Below, piece by piece: positions 1 through 6,050 of a stretch of DNA of 7,590 nt. Within the stretch, counting starts at the first letter, position 1, and the number at the start of each line of letters is the position of its first letter. Where the stretch lies: the NCBI GenBank assembly GCA_003222555.1, contig QHWL01000051.1, positions 1-7,590 of the forward strand, given 5' to 3'. The translations under genes were made by a program, and so were the position numbers. A model generated the notes under the pieces. The model searched no databases, was not told the DNA's origin, and was given only the letters and a program-made list of their open reading frames with translations. Origin of the DNA: Acidobacteriota bacterium. Lineage in GTDB: Bacteria; Acidobacteriota; Vicinamibacteria; Vicinamibacterales; CAVVIG01.

Positions 1-25
1 CTCGCGGGAGCGCCTGATTGTTCAT
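1..25 (-). CDS. Possible first codons of the next operon gene (runs off the window)
   Basis: An ATG at 25-23 overlaps the TGA of the preceding glycosyltransferase as ATGA (22-25), the same junction used at five other places in this window. Only MNNQALPR can be read before the window ends, so no family can be assigned. The bases AGAGG lie directly against the ATG, too close to act as its Shine-Dalgarno, so translation would depend on coupling. The call rests on the overlap pattern alone. Confidence 0.35.
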
Positions 26-1185
26 CCTCTAACGGACGAGCGGTCGACGACGTCGCGCAGCGTGGTCGCCAGCGTTGGTGCATGGACCCGCAATGAGTAG
101 CGCGCTTCGATCGTACGGCGACCCGCTTCTCCGAACCGCCGCCGCAGCTCGCGGCTCGCCAGCAGCCGCCCGAGCTTCTCGACCCACTCGTCTTCCGTCG
201 ATGCGAGGAATCCGTTCACGCCGTCCTCGATGATGTCGCGGTTGACACCAACGGCCGCCGCCACCACCGGCACCCCACAGGCCATGAACTCAATCGCCTT
301 GAACCCGCACTTCCCTTTCGACCATTCATCGTCGGCCAGGGGATAGATGCCGACGTCACACGTGTTGAACAACTCGACTTCGCGGTCGAGCGCCCACTGC
401 GGCTGCTCGGTCGAGACGCCGGGAACGTTCAACGGTTCATCGACCCCGCTGACCCGGAGGACGAACGGGTGCCGCTCGCGGACGCGTTGCAGCACGCCGG
501 TCAGCCCGCGCACGTAGGACGCGGTCGTCGGGCTGCCGATCCAGCCGACGATCGGTTCCTTCGACCGTCCGGATCCGTTGTTCGAGAATGCATTCGGCGG
601 GGGCACGAACTTGGTTGTGTCGACACACGTTGGAATAACGGTCACCTCATCGCTGAAGCGGCGCGCGTACGCAGCCAAATACTCGTTGCCGGCAATCACG
701 TGATCGCTGTGACGGATGATCGTCGCCACTTTCCCGGGGGTCTTCAACGCGCGGATGAAGCGGTTCGCATCGCTAACGCTCTGCAGAAAGATCGCGTCGT
801 CGTAGTCGAAGACGATGGGCGGGCGGCGGCGGATTGCGAGCAGCCGCTCGACAACAGCTGGGCCGATCGGAAACATCTCGCGGTAGATCAGAAGGAGATC
901 GAAACCTGAGGCGTCACGCAGTGAGTCGAGCCGTTTGATGGACAGCCCCGCAAACGAGAGCGCTTTGCGGACGTAGTGACCGGGCCTGTAGACCAGTCGA
1001 AAGAAATCCGCATCGAACAGCGATCGGAGGGTGACCTCGACTCCCACGGATCGGAGATACGGGATGAACTGCGCGATCCGGAAGCGGCATCCCGCGCCCT
1101 CTTCGGGCATGGGCGAGAGCGCCAGCACGCGGATCGGCTCTTTCACCGTCAGCGACTCGTCAATGACCGCAGGCAACGGCGGCAC
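22..1185 (-). CDS. GT4 family glycosyltransferase, EEGAG/FDYDDAIF subtype (387 aa)
   Basis: Cytosolic GT-B glycosyltransferase. The first strand and loop, IRVLALSPMPEEGAGCRFRIAQFIPYLRS (18-46), and the segment PIVFDYDDAIF (123-133) mark a GT4 subgroup common in polysaccharide clusters. HVIAGNEYLAAYA and VIPTCVDTTKF (183-193) lead into the donor domain, which starts PIVGWIGSPTT. The nucleotide-sugar site is DDEWSKGKCGFKAIEFMACGVPVVAA (285-310). Here E299 is the second Glu of the EX7E motif, while the first position is Gly and the subgroup's GKCGFK stretch takes its place. Two starts are possible. The GTG at 1185 has AGGAG five bases upstream, as annotated. The GTG at 1146, two bases after the stop of the small ORF, would begin directly at KEPIRVLALSP, the usual N-terminus for this subgroup. 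The stop is TGA at 24-22, overlapped by a possible next start. Confidence 0.91.
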   Translation of the reverse strand: MPPLPAVIDESLTVKEPIRVLALSPMPEEGAGCRFRIAQFIPYLRSVGVEVTLRSLFDADFFRLVYRPGHYVRKALSFAGLSIKRLDSLRDASGFDLLLIYREMFPIGPAVVERLLAIRRRPPIVFDYDDAIFLQSVSDANRFIRALKTPGKVATIIRHSDHVIAGNEYLAAYARRFSDEVTVIPTCVDTTKFVPPPNAFSNNGSGRSKEPIVGWIGSPTTASYVRGLTGVLQRVRERHPFVLRVSGVDEPLNVPGVSTEQPQWALDREVELFNTCDVGIYPLADDEWSKGKCGFKAIEFMACGVPVVAAAVGVNRDIIEDGVNGFLASTEDEWVEKLGRLLASRELRRRFGEAGRRTIEARYSLRVHAPTLATTLRDVVDRSSVRG

Positions 1186-1364
1186 CAGGACTCCTGCCAG
1201 GCCGCCTCAACCTTCGAGGCGAACGACTCGGCGCGGGAACACAACCAGCTTTCGCGGATCAGAACCTGGATTTCGCGATCGACCGCCGCGACGTCAACCT
1301 TGGGGGTCGTGATTCTTCCGCAGACCTCTTCGGCTAGGAACCACCAGGCGGTCGCACGTTTCAT
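1149..1364 (-). CDS. Small hypothetical protein, 71 aa (possible remnant)
   Basis: I do not recognise this protein. The case for a real gene is context: its ATG overlaps the stop of the preceding gene as ATGA (1361-1364), the junction seen throughout this operon, and without it a 175-bp gap would remain in an otherwise gapless gene run. It starts MKRATAWWFLAEEVCGRI and is Trp-, Cys- and charge-rich, with no transmembrane segment. Two related pieces about 22 residues apart, RESWLCSR and QESWCRR, suggest a short amphipathic helical repeat. Third codon positions are GC-rich but less so than in the neighbours. The 3' end overlaps the next gene by 37 bases if that gene starts at 1185, or ends two bases before it if the start is the GTG at 1146. 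It could be a small accessory protein, the N-terminal stub of a decayed larger gene such as a polysaccharide polymerase, or chance. Confidence 0.5.
   Translation of the reverse strand: MKRATAWWFLAEEVCGRITTPKVDVAAVDREIQVLIRESWLCSRAESFASKVEAAWQESWCRRCLRSLTSR
1191..1195 (-). promoter_or_regulatory. Shine-Dalgarno AGGAG for the GTG start at 1185
   Basis: On the minus strand AGGAG is followed by a five-base spacer (TCCTG) and then GTG. This is one of the better ribosome binding sites in the window and the main reason to prefer the GTG at 1185 over the GTG at 1146, despite the 37-base overlap it creates with the small upstream ORF. Confidence 0.55.
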
Positions 1365-2185
1365 CGCTTACGGGGCTTACCGGGCTTACCGGGCTTATCG
1401 GGCTTATCGGCTGTGGGAGAACTCGCCTTCGGCGCTCGCGCGGAGGCGATTTGGAACAGGACTGGACCCTGCGGGGTCGACCATACGAGCAACGCGTCTG
1501 GCGCGACCGCAATCCGCTCATCGGCGGTGGGGACGACGCATCGGGCGGTTCCATCTGGTTCGCGGACCGAATAGCATTTGACACGCAAGGTCGCCGGCAG
1601 CTCGCGCTGGGTCGACGCCACGCGAACCGTTTCGCCCCCCACGCGCAGGCGCAGATCCTCCGCGGTCGGCGCGCCGACCGCGATAACCTCGGCGATGGCG
1701 TTCGCGCCCGGCGGGAACCTGTCGCCGGCCTTCAGGGTCGACGCCAGCGCATCGGATGGCGACTTGAATGCACCGACGACCTCCAATTCGACGTCGGTGG
1801 CGATCGGCGCAATCGTGAGGGCCTTGGGAAGACGGGCGACCTCCTGCATGTAGTCGTAGAGCACGACGTCGTACGCGCCTGGCTTCAACTCCGGCAGGTC
1901 GACGATCGCGTACTTCGTGCTGCCAAGAAGAAACGATGCCGCGGGCGTGGTGCCGAAGGACACACGCATGAACGGCCGGAGATTTGCCCCGTCAATCTCG
2001 ACTCGTTGTTTGGATCCTTCGACCAGCGTGGCCGGCACGACGCTTACCAGCGTCGGCGCGGGCGTTCGGAACAGCAGATAGGCGCCATATGCGACCGGGA
2101 TCAGGACGACAAGAACGAGCGCCGCGATCGCATCAACGAGATTGAAGCGACCGCCGACGCGACCGCGATCGTCAAGCCCCGTCAC
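1361..2185 (-). CDS. DUF4330-like single-pass membrane protein with IPT/TIG-like domain
   Basis: A 274-aa protein of unknown function. The N-terminus MTGLDDRGRVGGRFNLVDAIA followed by a transmembrane helix (about 17-39) matches the start of DUF4330 proteins (usual form 'DxxGRLFGKxNIxDLxVLL'). Next comes an IPT/TIG-like immunoglobulin fold at about 43-126: PTLVSVVPATLVEGSKQRVE, then GANLRP and MRVSFGTTPAASF. A beta-rich domain at about 130-247 includes VELEVVGAF and LKAGDRF, similar to the DUF4330 C-terminal part. Two cysteines (C204, C216) could form a disulfide if the domain is extracytoplasmic, as the topology suggests. The tail (about 252-274) is Lys/Pro-rich and built on a 9-bp DNA repeat. 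The GTG at 2185 is chosen because it gives a GTGA overlap with the upstream stop, has GAGG five bases upstream and starts exactly at the family motif; the frame is open back to 2521 but that part is a shadow of the membrane gene. The cluster position suggests a role in glycan assembly or export, which is inference. Confidence 0.82.
   Translation of the reverse strand: MTGLDDRGRVGGRFNLVDAIAALVLVVLIPVAYGAYLLFRTPAPTLVSVVPATLVEGSKQRVEIDGANLRPFMRVSFGTTPAASFLLGSTKYAIVDLPELKPGAYDVVLYDYMQEVARLPKALTIAPIATDVELEVVGAFKSPSDALASTLKAGDRFPPGANAIAEVIAVGAPTAEDLRLRVGGETVRVASTQRELPATLRVKCYSVREPDGTARCVVPTADERIAVAPDALLVWSTPQGPVLFQIASARAPKASSPTADKPDKPGKPGKPRKR
1366..1410. repeat. Five tandem copies of a 9-bp unit in the 3' end of the DUF4330-like gene
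   Basis: Five head-to-tail copies, on the plus strand GCTTACGGG, GCTTACCGG (twice), GCTTATCGG (twice). Because nine is a multiple of three the repeat stays in frame and encodes DKPDKPGKPGKPRKR at the C-terminus of the membrane protein, a flexible, positively charged Lys/Pro tail. Copy-number change by slippage would lengthen or shorten the tail three residues at a time without breaking the frame. The array ends six bases before the overlapping stop/start of the next ORF. Confidence 0.9.
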
Positions 2186-3570
2186 GTGGACCTCACATCC
2201 GGCAGCGAGGATGTCAGAGGGATGAACGGCGGCGCCGGATGCGAACGTCGCAGAGCTGCGAGCAGCTCGCACACCCCCACGCCGCTGAGCCAGACGATGT
2301 AAGGCAGCGCGAGACCGCGATGGCGCACGAGTGTGCCGACGTTGCCGCTGGTGAATGCCACTGCGGCGGCAACCACGAGTGTCTGTCCGACGAGCAGTCC
2401 CGCCACCAGCGCGTCGTATCGAAACGCAAACAGAACGCCGACAAACGCCAGCGCCGCGAGCGCGTACCAGGCGATCTGTTCCGGCAGATACGCGAGAGCG
2501 GCACGCGACTGCGCCATCCACGGGAGCGGAACGGTCACATAGGTCACGACTGCACGCGCGAGAAACCGGAGCGTCTCACCAAATTGCAGGCTCGAGATCT
2601 CGTTGAGGTCGGGATAGAAGCGCTCGTCGAGCAGTTGGTACGGATATCCCCGTGAGACGACGACCATGCCCCAATGCTGACGGGCGGCGCTCTGGACTGC
2701 CACGTAGGTTTTGAGTTGAACGTCCGGGCTGCTGAGCACCGCGCCAAGGAGAATCGGCGTCGCCACCACCGCCGCCAGAAGGAATCTCGGGTGCATGACG
2801 AAGAAGCCGATCGTCAAGCCGACGAGCACGCCAGCAAGGCCGAACGCGGCGCCGTTCCGACGAATCCCTTCCAGAGCCGCGGCGAGCGTGATTATGCCGA
2901 CGAGCGCCCAGCCGCGGCTTTGCGGGGAAGACACGCGTATCAGCTTGACCGCAAGGGTCAGGCTCAGCGCGCCGGCGAGCATGAACAGAGGCTCCTTCAG
3001 TACCGACACCGACCACGCGAAGAGGCTCGGCAGAAACAACAGCACCGCGAGGCCGAAGAACGCTGGCGCGCGGCCGAATGTCGTGCGGATCAAACGGTAG
3101 AGCAACAGAACTGCGAACGTGTAGAAGAACACGCCCAGGAGATGGAGCCCGTAAGGCGAGGGCCCGACGAGCATTTGAATCAGGGCGAGGAGATACACGT
3201 ACCGTGAGCTGCCGTGCGGTTCGAACGCGTATTCGAGATCGAAGCGGTGCAGCGGAAAGCCGAGGGCCAGGTTACGCAGCCAGAGCGACCGCTTGATGAA
3301 ATATTCCTCGTCCCCGAAGAAGCTCCCAAATGGCACCTGCGAGTGATCGGTTGCCAGAAAGAGGCCCGCGATCACCAGAAGGCGCAATGCGATCGCAACG
3401 ACGAGAATGCCGATCACCCAACGTCGCTCGTCGGAATCCAGGCCGCGCGTTCCCAAGAGAACGACGGGCACGATGCCGATCGCGAACCAGACCGTCAGCG
3501 GCGAGAGCGTGTACACGAGCCCGATCGCAACGACCAGAAGAACCGCGCGAAAGACGCGCTTGGGATTCAC
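2182..3570 (-). CDS. Polytopic membrane protein, GT-C-like glycosyltransferase or Wzy-like polymerase
   Basis: A 462-aa protein with about ten or more hydrophobic segments (roughly 7-40, 50-72, 125-160, 168-212, 222-258, 262-280, 335-352, 365-385, 388-408, 418-440). After the second segment a predicted external loop carries FGSFFGDEEYFIKRS (81-95). An acidic pair (D87/E88/E89) in the first outer loop is the hallmark of GT-C enzymes that use polyprenyl-phosphate sugars (GT39/PMT type). A larger soluble loop lies at about 281-334. WSVSVLKEPLFMLAGAL (186-202) and GNVGTLVRHRGLALPYIVW (409-427) resemble conserved parts of uncharacterised membrane proteins in bacterial polysaccharide clusters. The role is either sugar transfer from a lipid carrier on the outer membrane face, or repeat-unit polymerisation; I cannot decide between them. 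The GTG start at 3570 overlaps the upstream stop (GTGA) and has GAGG seven bases upstream. The stop overlaps the next gene (2182-2185). Confidence 0.85.
   Translation of the reverse strand: MNPKRVFRAVLLVVAIGLVYTLSPLTVWFAIGIVPVVLLGTRGLDSDERRWVIGILVVAIALRLLVIAGLFLATDHSQVPFGSFFGDEEYFIKRSLWLRNLALGFPLHRFDLEYAFEPHGSSRYVYLLALIQMLVGPSPYGLHLLGVFFYTFAVLLLYRLIRTTFGRAPAFFGLAVLLFLPSLFAWSVSVLKEPLFMLAGALSLTLAVKLIRVSSPQSRGWALVGIITLAAALEGIRRNGAAFGLAGVLVGLTIGFFVMHPRFLLAAVVATPILLGAVLSSPDVQLKTYVAVQSAARQHWGMVVVSRGYPYQLLDERFYPDLNEISSLQFGETLRFLARAVVTYVTVPLPWMAQSRAALAYLPEQIAWYALAALAFVGVLFAFRYDALVAGLLVGQTLVVAAAVAFTSGNVGTLVRHRGLALPYIVWLSGVGVCELLAALRRSHPAPPFIPLTSSLPDVRST
2191..2194 (-). promoter_or_regulatory. Shine-Dalgarno GAGG for the DUF4330-like gene
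   Basis: GAGG stands five bases (TCCAC) before the GTG at 2185 on the minus strand. Together with the GTGA overlap it decides the start of the DUF4330-like gene against longer starts in the same frame. Confidence 0.55.
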
Positions 3571-4709
3571 GCGAGAGCCTCGGTCAGGGCGCGATCGTAT
3601 GCGAGCGCAACCGACTCCGTACGATAGCGTTCGACGTGACGACGGGCTGTGTCAGCCATCCGGCGGCGCTCGTCGGCATTACCGAGCACCTCGGCAAGAG
3701 CGGCGGCCACGGCAACCGGCTCGTGGCGGTCCACGAGCAATCCATCGGCACCGGTGGTCACGATTTCCTGCGTGCCTGATGAGCTGGTCGCGACAACCGG
3801 CACCCCGCACGCCATCGCCTCGACGAGCACGTTGCCAAACCCTTCGTAGCGCGAGGTCAAGGCAAAGACATCGGCGCGCGCGATGTAGCTCCAGGGATTT
3901 TTCCGAAAGCCGCAGAGATGGACCGAACCGCCGAGACCGCGGTTCTGAATCATCGCGCGCACCGCCGGCTCCTGATCGCCTTGCCCGAGGATGAACAAAG
4001 ACGCCGGTGTCCGCTCCCGCAAGATCTCAAACGCCTCGATCAACAACGGATAGTTCTTTGCTTCCGCGAGGCGGCCGGCAGCGACGATCACGGGGGGGTG
4101 CCACCTGGCGGCGTCGAGCTCATCGATCGGCTCCTGCGCCGCCGCCGCGATTGCGGTCAGATCGACCGGATTGTGCACGACGCGAACGCGCGCAGGATTG
4201 CCACCGAACGAGTCGACGAGGTCGTCGGCGACACCTTGCGAGGTCGCGACGATGAGATCCGCCACCGCGCAGCCGATGCGCATGGCGGTTGTAAACAACC
4301 GCCGCTGCCACGGACGCGACCATCGATAGTCCGCGTCGGTCAGGAACGCCGACATTGGCGTGCCGATCGCGAAGATGACTCTGGCGCCGACGCCCGCCGC
4401 GCGAGCGGCGGTCAACACCGACAGGTAGCTGAGAAACGCGACGATCACGTCGGGGCGCGCCCGCCTGATGAAGCGCCGCAGCGCACGCCACCGCGCCGGC
4501 CGCGAGGACGCGGCCGCTATCTCGAGCCGAATCGAGGATGACACGTCGGCGACGTACGGGCCGCCTCCTTCGAACAGATACATCGATCGGTCCCACCGCT
4601 GATCGCTGAGCGCGTTCAAGACCTGGACCGCCACGCGCTCTGCGCCGCCACCGGCGAGCGACGGAATGACGAAGCAGACTTTCAGACGCCGATGGTCGCG
4701 GTCGTTCAT
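3567..4709 (-). CDS. GT4 family glycosyltransferase (380 aa)
   Basis: Retaining GT-B glycosyltransferase acting on the cytosolic side of the membrane. The N-terminus KVCFVIPSLAGGGAERVAVQVLNAL (10-34) holds the classical GGAER loop. Later come RPDVIVAFLSYLSVLTA (85-101) and RVVHNPVD (176-183), the link to the donor domain. In the donor domain VIVAAGRLAEAKNYPLLIEAF carries R213 and K218, the expected diphosphate contacts. ILGQGDQEPAVRAMI and VHLCGFRKNPWSYIARAD follow, then FALTSRYEGFGNVLVEAMACGVPVV with a complete EX7E motif (E289 and E297). This layout resembles the WaaG/PimB/GalNAc-transferase-like part of GT4, but the donor sugar cannot be fixed. The ATG start overlaps the upstream stop (ATGA, 4706-4709); the preceding bases hold no strong Shine-Dalgarno, consistent with translational coupling or re-initiation. 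The stop in turn overlaps the GTG of the polytopic membrane gene (3567-3570). Confidence 0.94.
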   Translation of the reverse strand: MNDRDHRRLKVCFVIPSLAGGGAERVAVQVLNALSDQRWDRSMYLFEGGGPYVADVSSSIRLEIAAASSRPARWRALRRFIRRARPDVIVAFLSYLSVLTAARAAGVGARVIFAIGTPMSAFLTDADYRWSRPWQRRLFTTAMRIGCAVADLIVATSQGVADDLVDSFGGNPARVRVVHNPVDLTAIAAAAQEPIDELDAARWHPPVIVAAGRLAEAKNYPLLIEAFEILRERTPASLFILGQGDQEPAVRAMIQNRGLGGSVHLCGFRKNPWSYIARADVFALTSRYEGFGNVLVEAMACGVPVVATSSSGTQEIVTTGADGLLVDRHEPVAVAAALAEVLGNADERRRMADTARRHVERYRTESVALAYDRALTEALA

Positions 4710-5920
4710 CCGACAGGCAGAACGACGGGCTGTCTCAGCGCCACATGAAGGCCGCTCGACACAATCTCCATCATGCGCGCGGCCTGCATTTCGAGCGTAT
4801 GCGCCCGGGCGGTCGCGTACCCAGTCGCGATCAACCCCTGCCTCAGACGAGCGTTGTCGATCAGGCGCGCCATCGCGCTGGCGACCGCGTCCGCCGACGG
4901 GTGATCGACGAGGAGCCCATTGACCTCGTGCGTCACCAAGCCCGGGATTCCCGCGACGCGCGTGGTGACGATGGGCAGGCCACCGCTCATGGCTTCGAGC
5001 AACACGCGCGGAATGCCCTCGCCCGGCAGCGTGGGCAGCACGAATAGGTCGTAACTGGCGTACATCGGCAGGAGTCGAGCGAGCGGCACGGCACCCTTGA
5101 GCGAAACCCGGTCGGCGACGCCCGAGCGGCGCGCTTCATCGACGATCGCCGCCTGCTCAGCTTCCCCGGGCCGCCCCACAGCCGGTCCGACGATATCGAG
5201 CGTGAGATCGATGCCCGCGTCGACGAGCAGACGCACGGCTCGAGGCAGTACGCGCAGGCCCTTTCGCGGATCGATCCGGATGACGCTCAGCGCCCGCACG
5301 GGCGCACGGGTGCACGTGTCTGCCCGGCTCGCGATGTCGCTCTCGCTGATCGTCGTGGTCGTCGTTTCGACGACCGCATGACCGGGACGGGCGTGCTTGG
5401 CCGCAAGCGCCGATCCATTCACAAACGTCAGCCCGTGATTCACCATCCACTGAATATTTCGTTCCTCAAATTCCGTATAGGCGCGCCACAGGCCGCGCTT
5501 GACCCCTCGATACGGCATCGAGGGCAGCAACGCCCGCAGGTCACCGACGACGAGCAGGAACGCCGGCCGACGGAGCAGCCGGGCGATCGCGACCGCGAAG
5601 ACCGCAGCCGGACTCGGCACGCGGCAGTGCAGCAGATCGATTCGGCGTCCCCACCGCATCAGCCGCGGCAGCACGCTCGCGAGCCTGGGATAGAACTGCA
5701 AGGGTCCGTCGAAGGCGGGCAACGGCGCCAACGTGACGTTGGAAGATCGAATCGGTGTCCCCTCACCCGCCGGATGGCGCAGCACAGGCACGCAGAGCGA
5801 GATCTCGTCGAAATACGGCGCGAGTGAATCCACGTACCGCGCAAACGATCCTTCGAGCTCGCGCAACGTTCCATCGGAACCGCGCCAGAACGGCATGTGA
5901 TAGACGATGCCGAGGGTCAT
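4706..5920 (-). CDS. GT4 family glycosyltransferase (404 aa)
   Basis: Cytosolic retaining GT-B glycosyltransferase for the surface glycan. The N-terminal acceptor domain includes IDLLHCRVPSPAAVFAVAIARLL (94-116) and LLVVGDLRALLPS (122-134), a segment seen in polysaccharide GT4 enzymes of the 'D-L-H-x-R-x-P' type. It lacks the common GGAE loop at the N-terminus. The donor domain begins near 208 with RALSVIRIDPRKGLRVLPRAV (R215 and K220, expected phosphate contacts), followed by LDIVGPAVGRPGE. FVLPTLPGEGIPRVLLEAMSGGLPIVTT contains an intact EX7E motif (E301 and E309). A short Thr run (about 186-190) lies at the interdomain boundary. The ATG at 5918-5920 comes just after the palindromic repeat, and no Shine-Dalgarno sequence is visible in the preceding bases (TCTCTCTAAGACA). 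It is the only gene in the window not coupled to its upstream neighbour by overlap. Its own stop overlaps the next gene (ATGA, 4706-4709). Sugar specificity is not readable. Confidence 0.92.
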   Translation of the reverse strand: MTLGIVYHMPFWRGSDGTLRELEGSFARYVDSLAPYFDEISLCVPVLRHPAGEGTPIRSSNVTLAPLPAFDGPLQFYPRLASVLPRLMRWGRRIDLLHCRVPSPAAVFAVAIARLLRRPAFLLVVGDLRALLPSMPYRGVKRGLWRAYTEFEERNIQWMVNHGLTFVNGSALAAKHARPGHAVVETTTTTISESDIASRADTCTRAPVRALSVIRIDPRKGLRVLPRAVRLLVDAGIDLTLDIVGPAVGRPGEAEQAAIVDEARRSGVADRVSLKGAVPLARLLPMYASYDLFVLPTLPGEGIPRVLLEAMSGGLPIVTTRVAGIPGLVTHEVNGLLVDHPSADAVASAMARLIDNARLRQGLIATGYATARAHTLEMQAARMMEIVSSGLHVALRQPVVLPVG

Positions 5921-5930
5921 TGTCTTAGAG

Positions 5931-6050
5931 AGATTGCAGATTGAAGATTGCAGATTGAAGATTGAATTGAAGATTTTGATTGGCGATCGATCCAGGGAAC
6001 TTCAAATCTGCAATCCCAATCTTCAATCTTCAATCTGAAATCTTCAATCT
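5931..6050. repeat. Degenerate ATTGAAG/ATTGCAG heptamer repeat forming a large imperfect inverted repeat
   Basis: This AT-rich stretch fills practically the whole 129-bp gap between two glycosyltransferase genes. The left arm (about 5931-5979) is made of 7-bp units of the type ATTGAAG or ATTGCAG. The right arm (about 6001-6050) carries the same units in reverse complement (CTTCAAT, CTGCAAT). The reverse complement of 6001-6050 aligns with the left arm nearly end to end; the best block pairs 5945-5964 (AGATTGCAGATTGAAGATTG) with its counterpart at one mismatch, and most other mismatches are A/C swaps. The arms flank a roughly 21-bp spacer (5980-6000) containing GCGATCGATC. As RNA it could fold into a long hairpin between the two cistrons, acting as an mRNA processing, stability or attenuation element. 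It is not a classical terminator because no clean U-tract follows. Heptamer intergenic repeats are known from other bacteria (for example STRR repeats in cyanobacteria); whether this one belongs to a dispersed family needs the genome. Confidence 0.85.

Noticed and set aside
976..1581. Plus-strand open frame with a repeated YRA tract
   Set aside because: The YRA tract is only the antisense reading of the 9-bp repeat coding for the Lys/Pro tail.
1451..2302. Plus-strand open frame of 283 codons antisense to the DUF4330-like gene
   Set aside because: Composition is Arg/Asp-rich shadow sequence; the minus strand encodes a protein with a clear membrane helix and domain motifs.
2186..2521. N-terminal extension of the DUF4330-like gene, open in frame back to 2521
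   Set aside because: It overlaps the end of the membrane gene out of frame, is Arg-rich and unlike any family; the GTG at 2185 has a ribosome binding site and begins at the DUF4330-like motif.
5921..6049. Sigma-70 promoter for the downstream glycosyltransferase
   Set aside because: AT-rich sequence offers TTGAAG-like hexamers by chance because of the repeat, but no matching -10 box at proper spacing could be identified.
5931..6050. CRISPR array
   Set aside because: Units are only 7 bp, degenerate, contiguous and in two opposed orientations; there are no spacers of regular length and no cas genes.
5931..6050. Rho-independent terminator
   Set aside because: The arms are AT-rich with mismatches and no U-tract follows the hairpin in the minus-strand transcript; attenuation is possible but a standard terminator is not shown.
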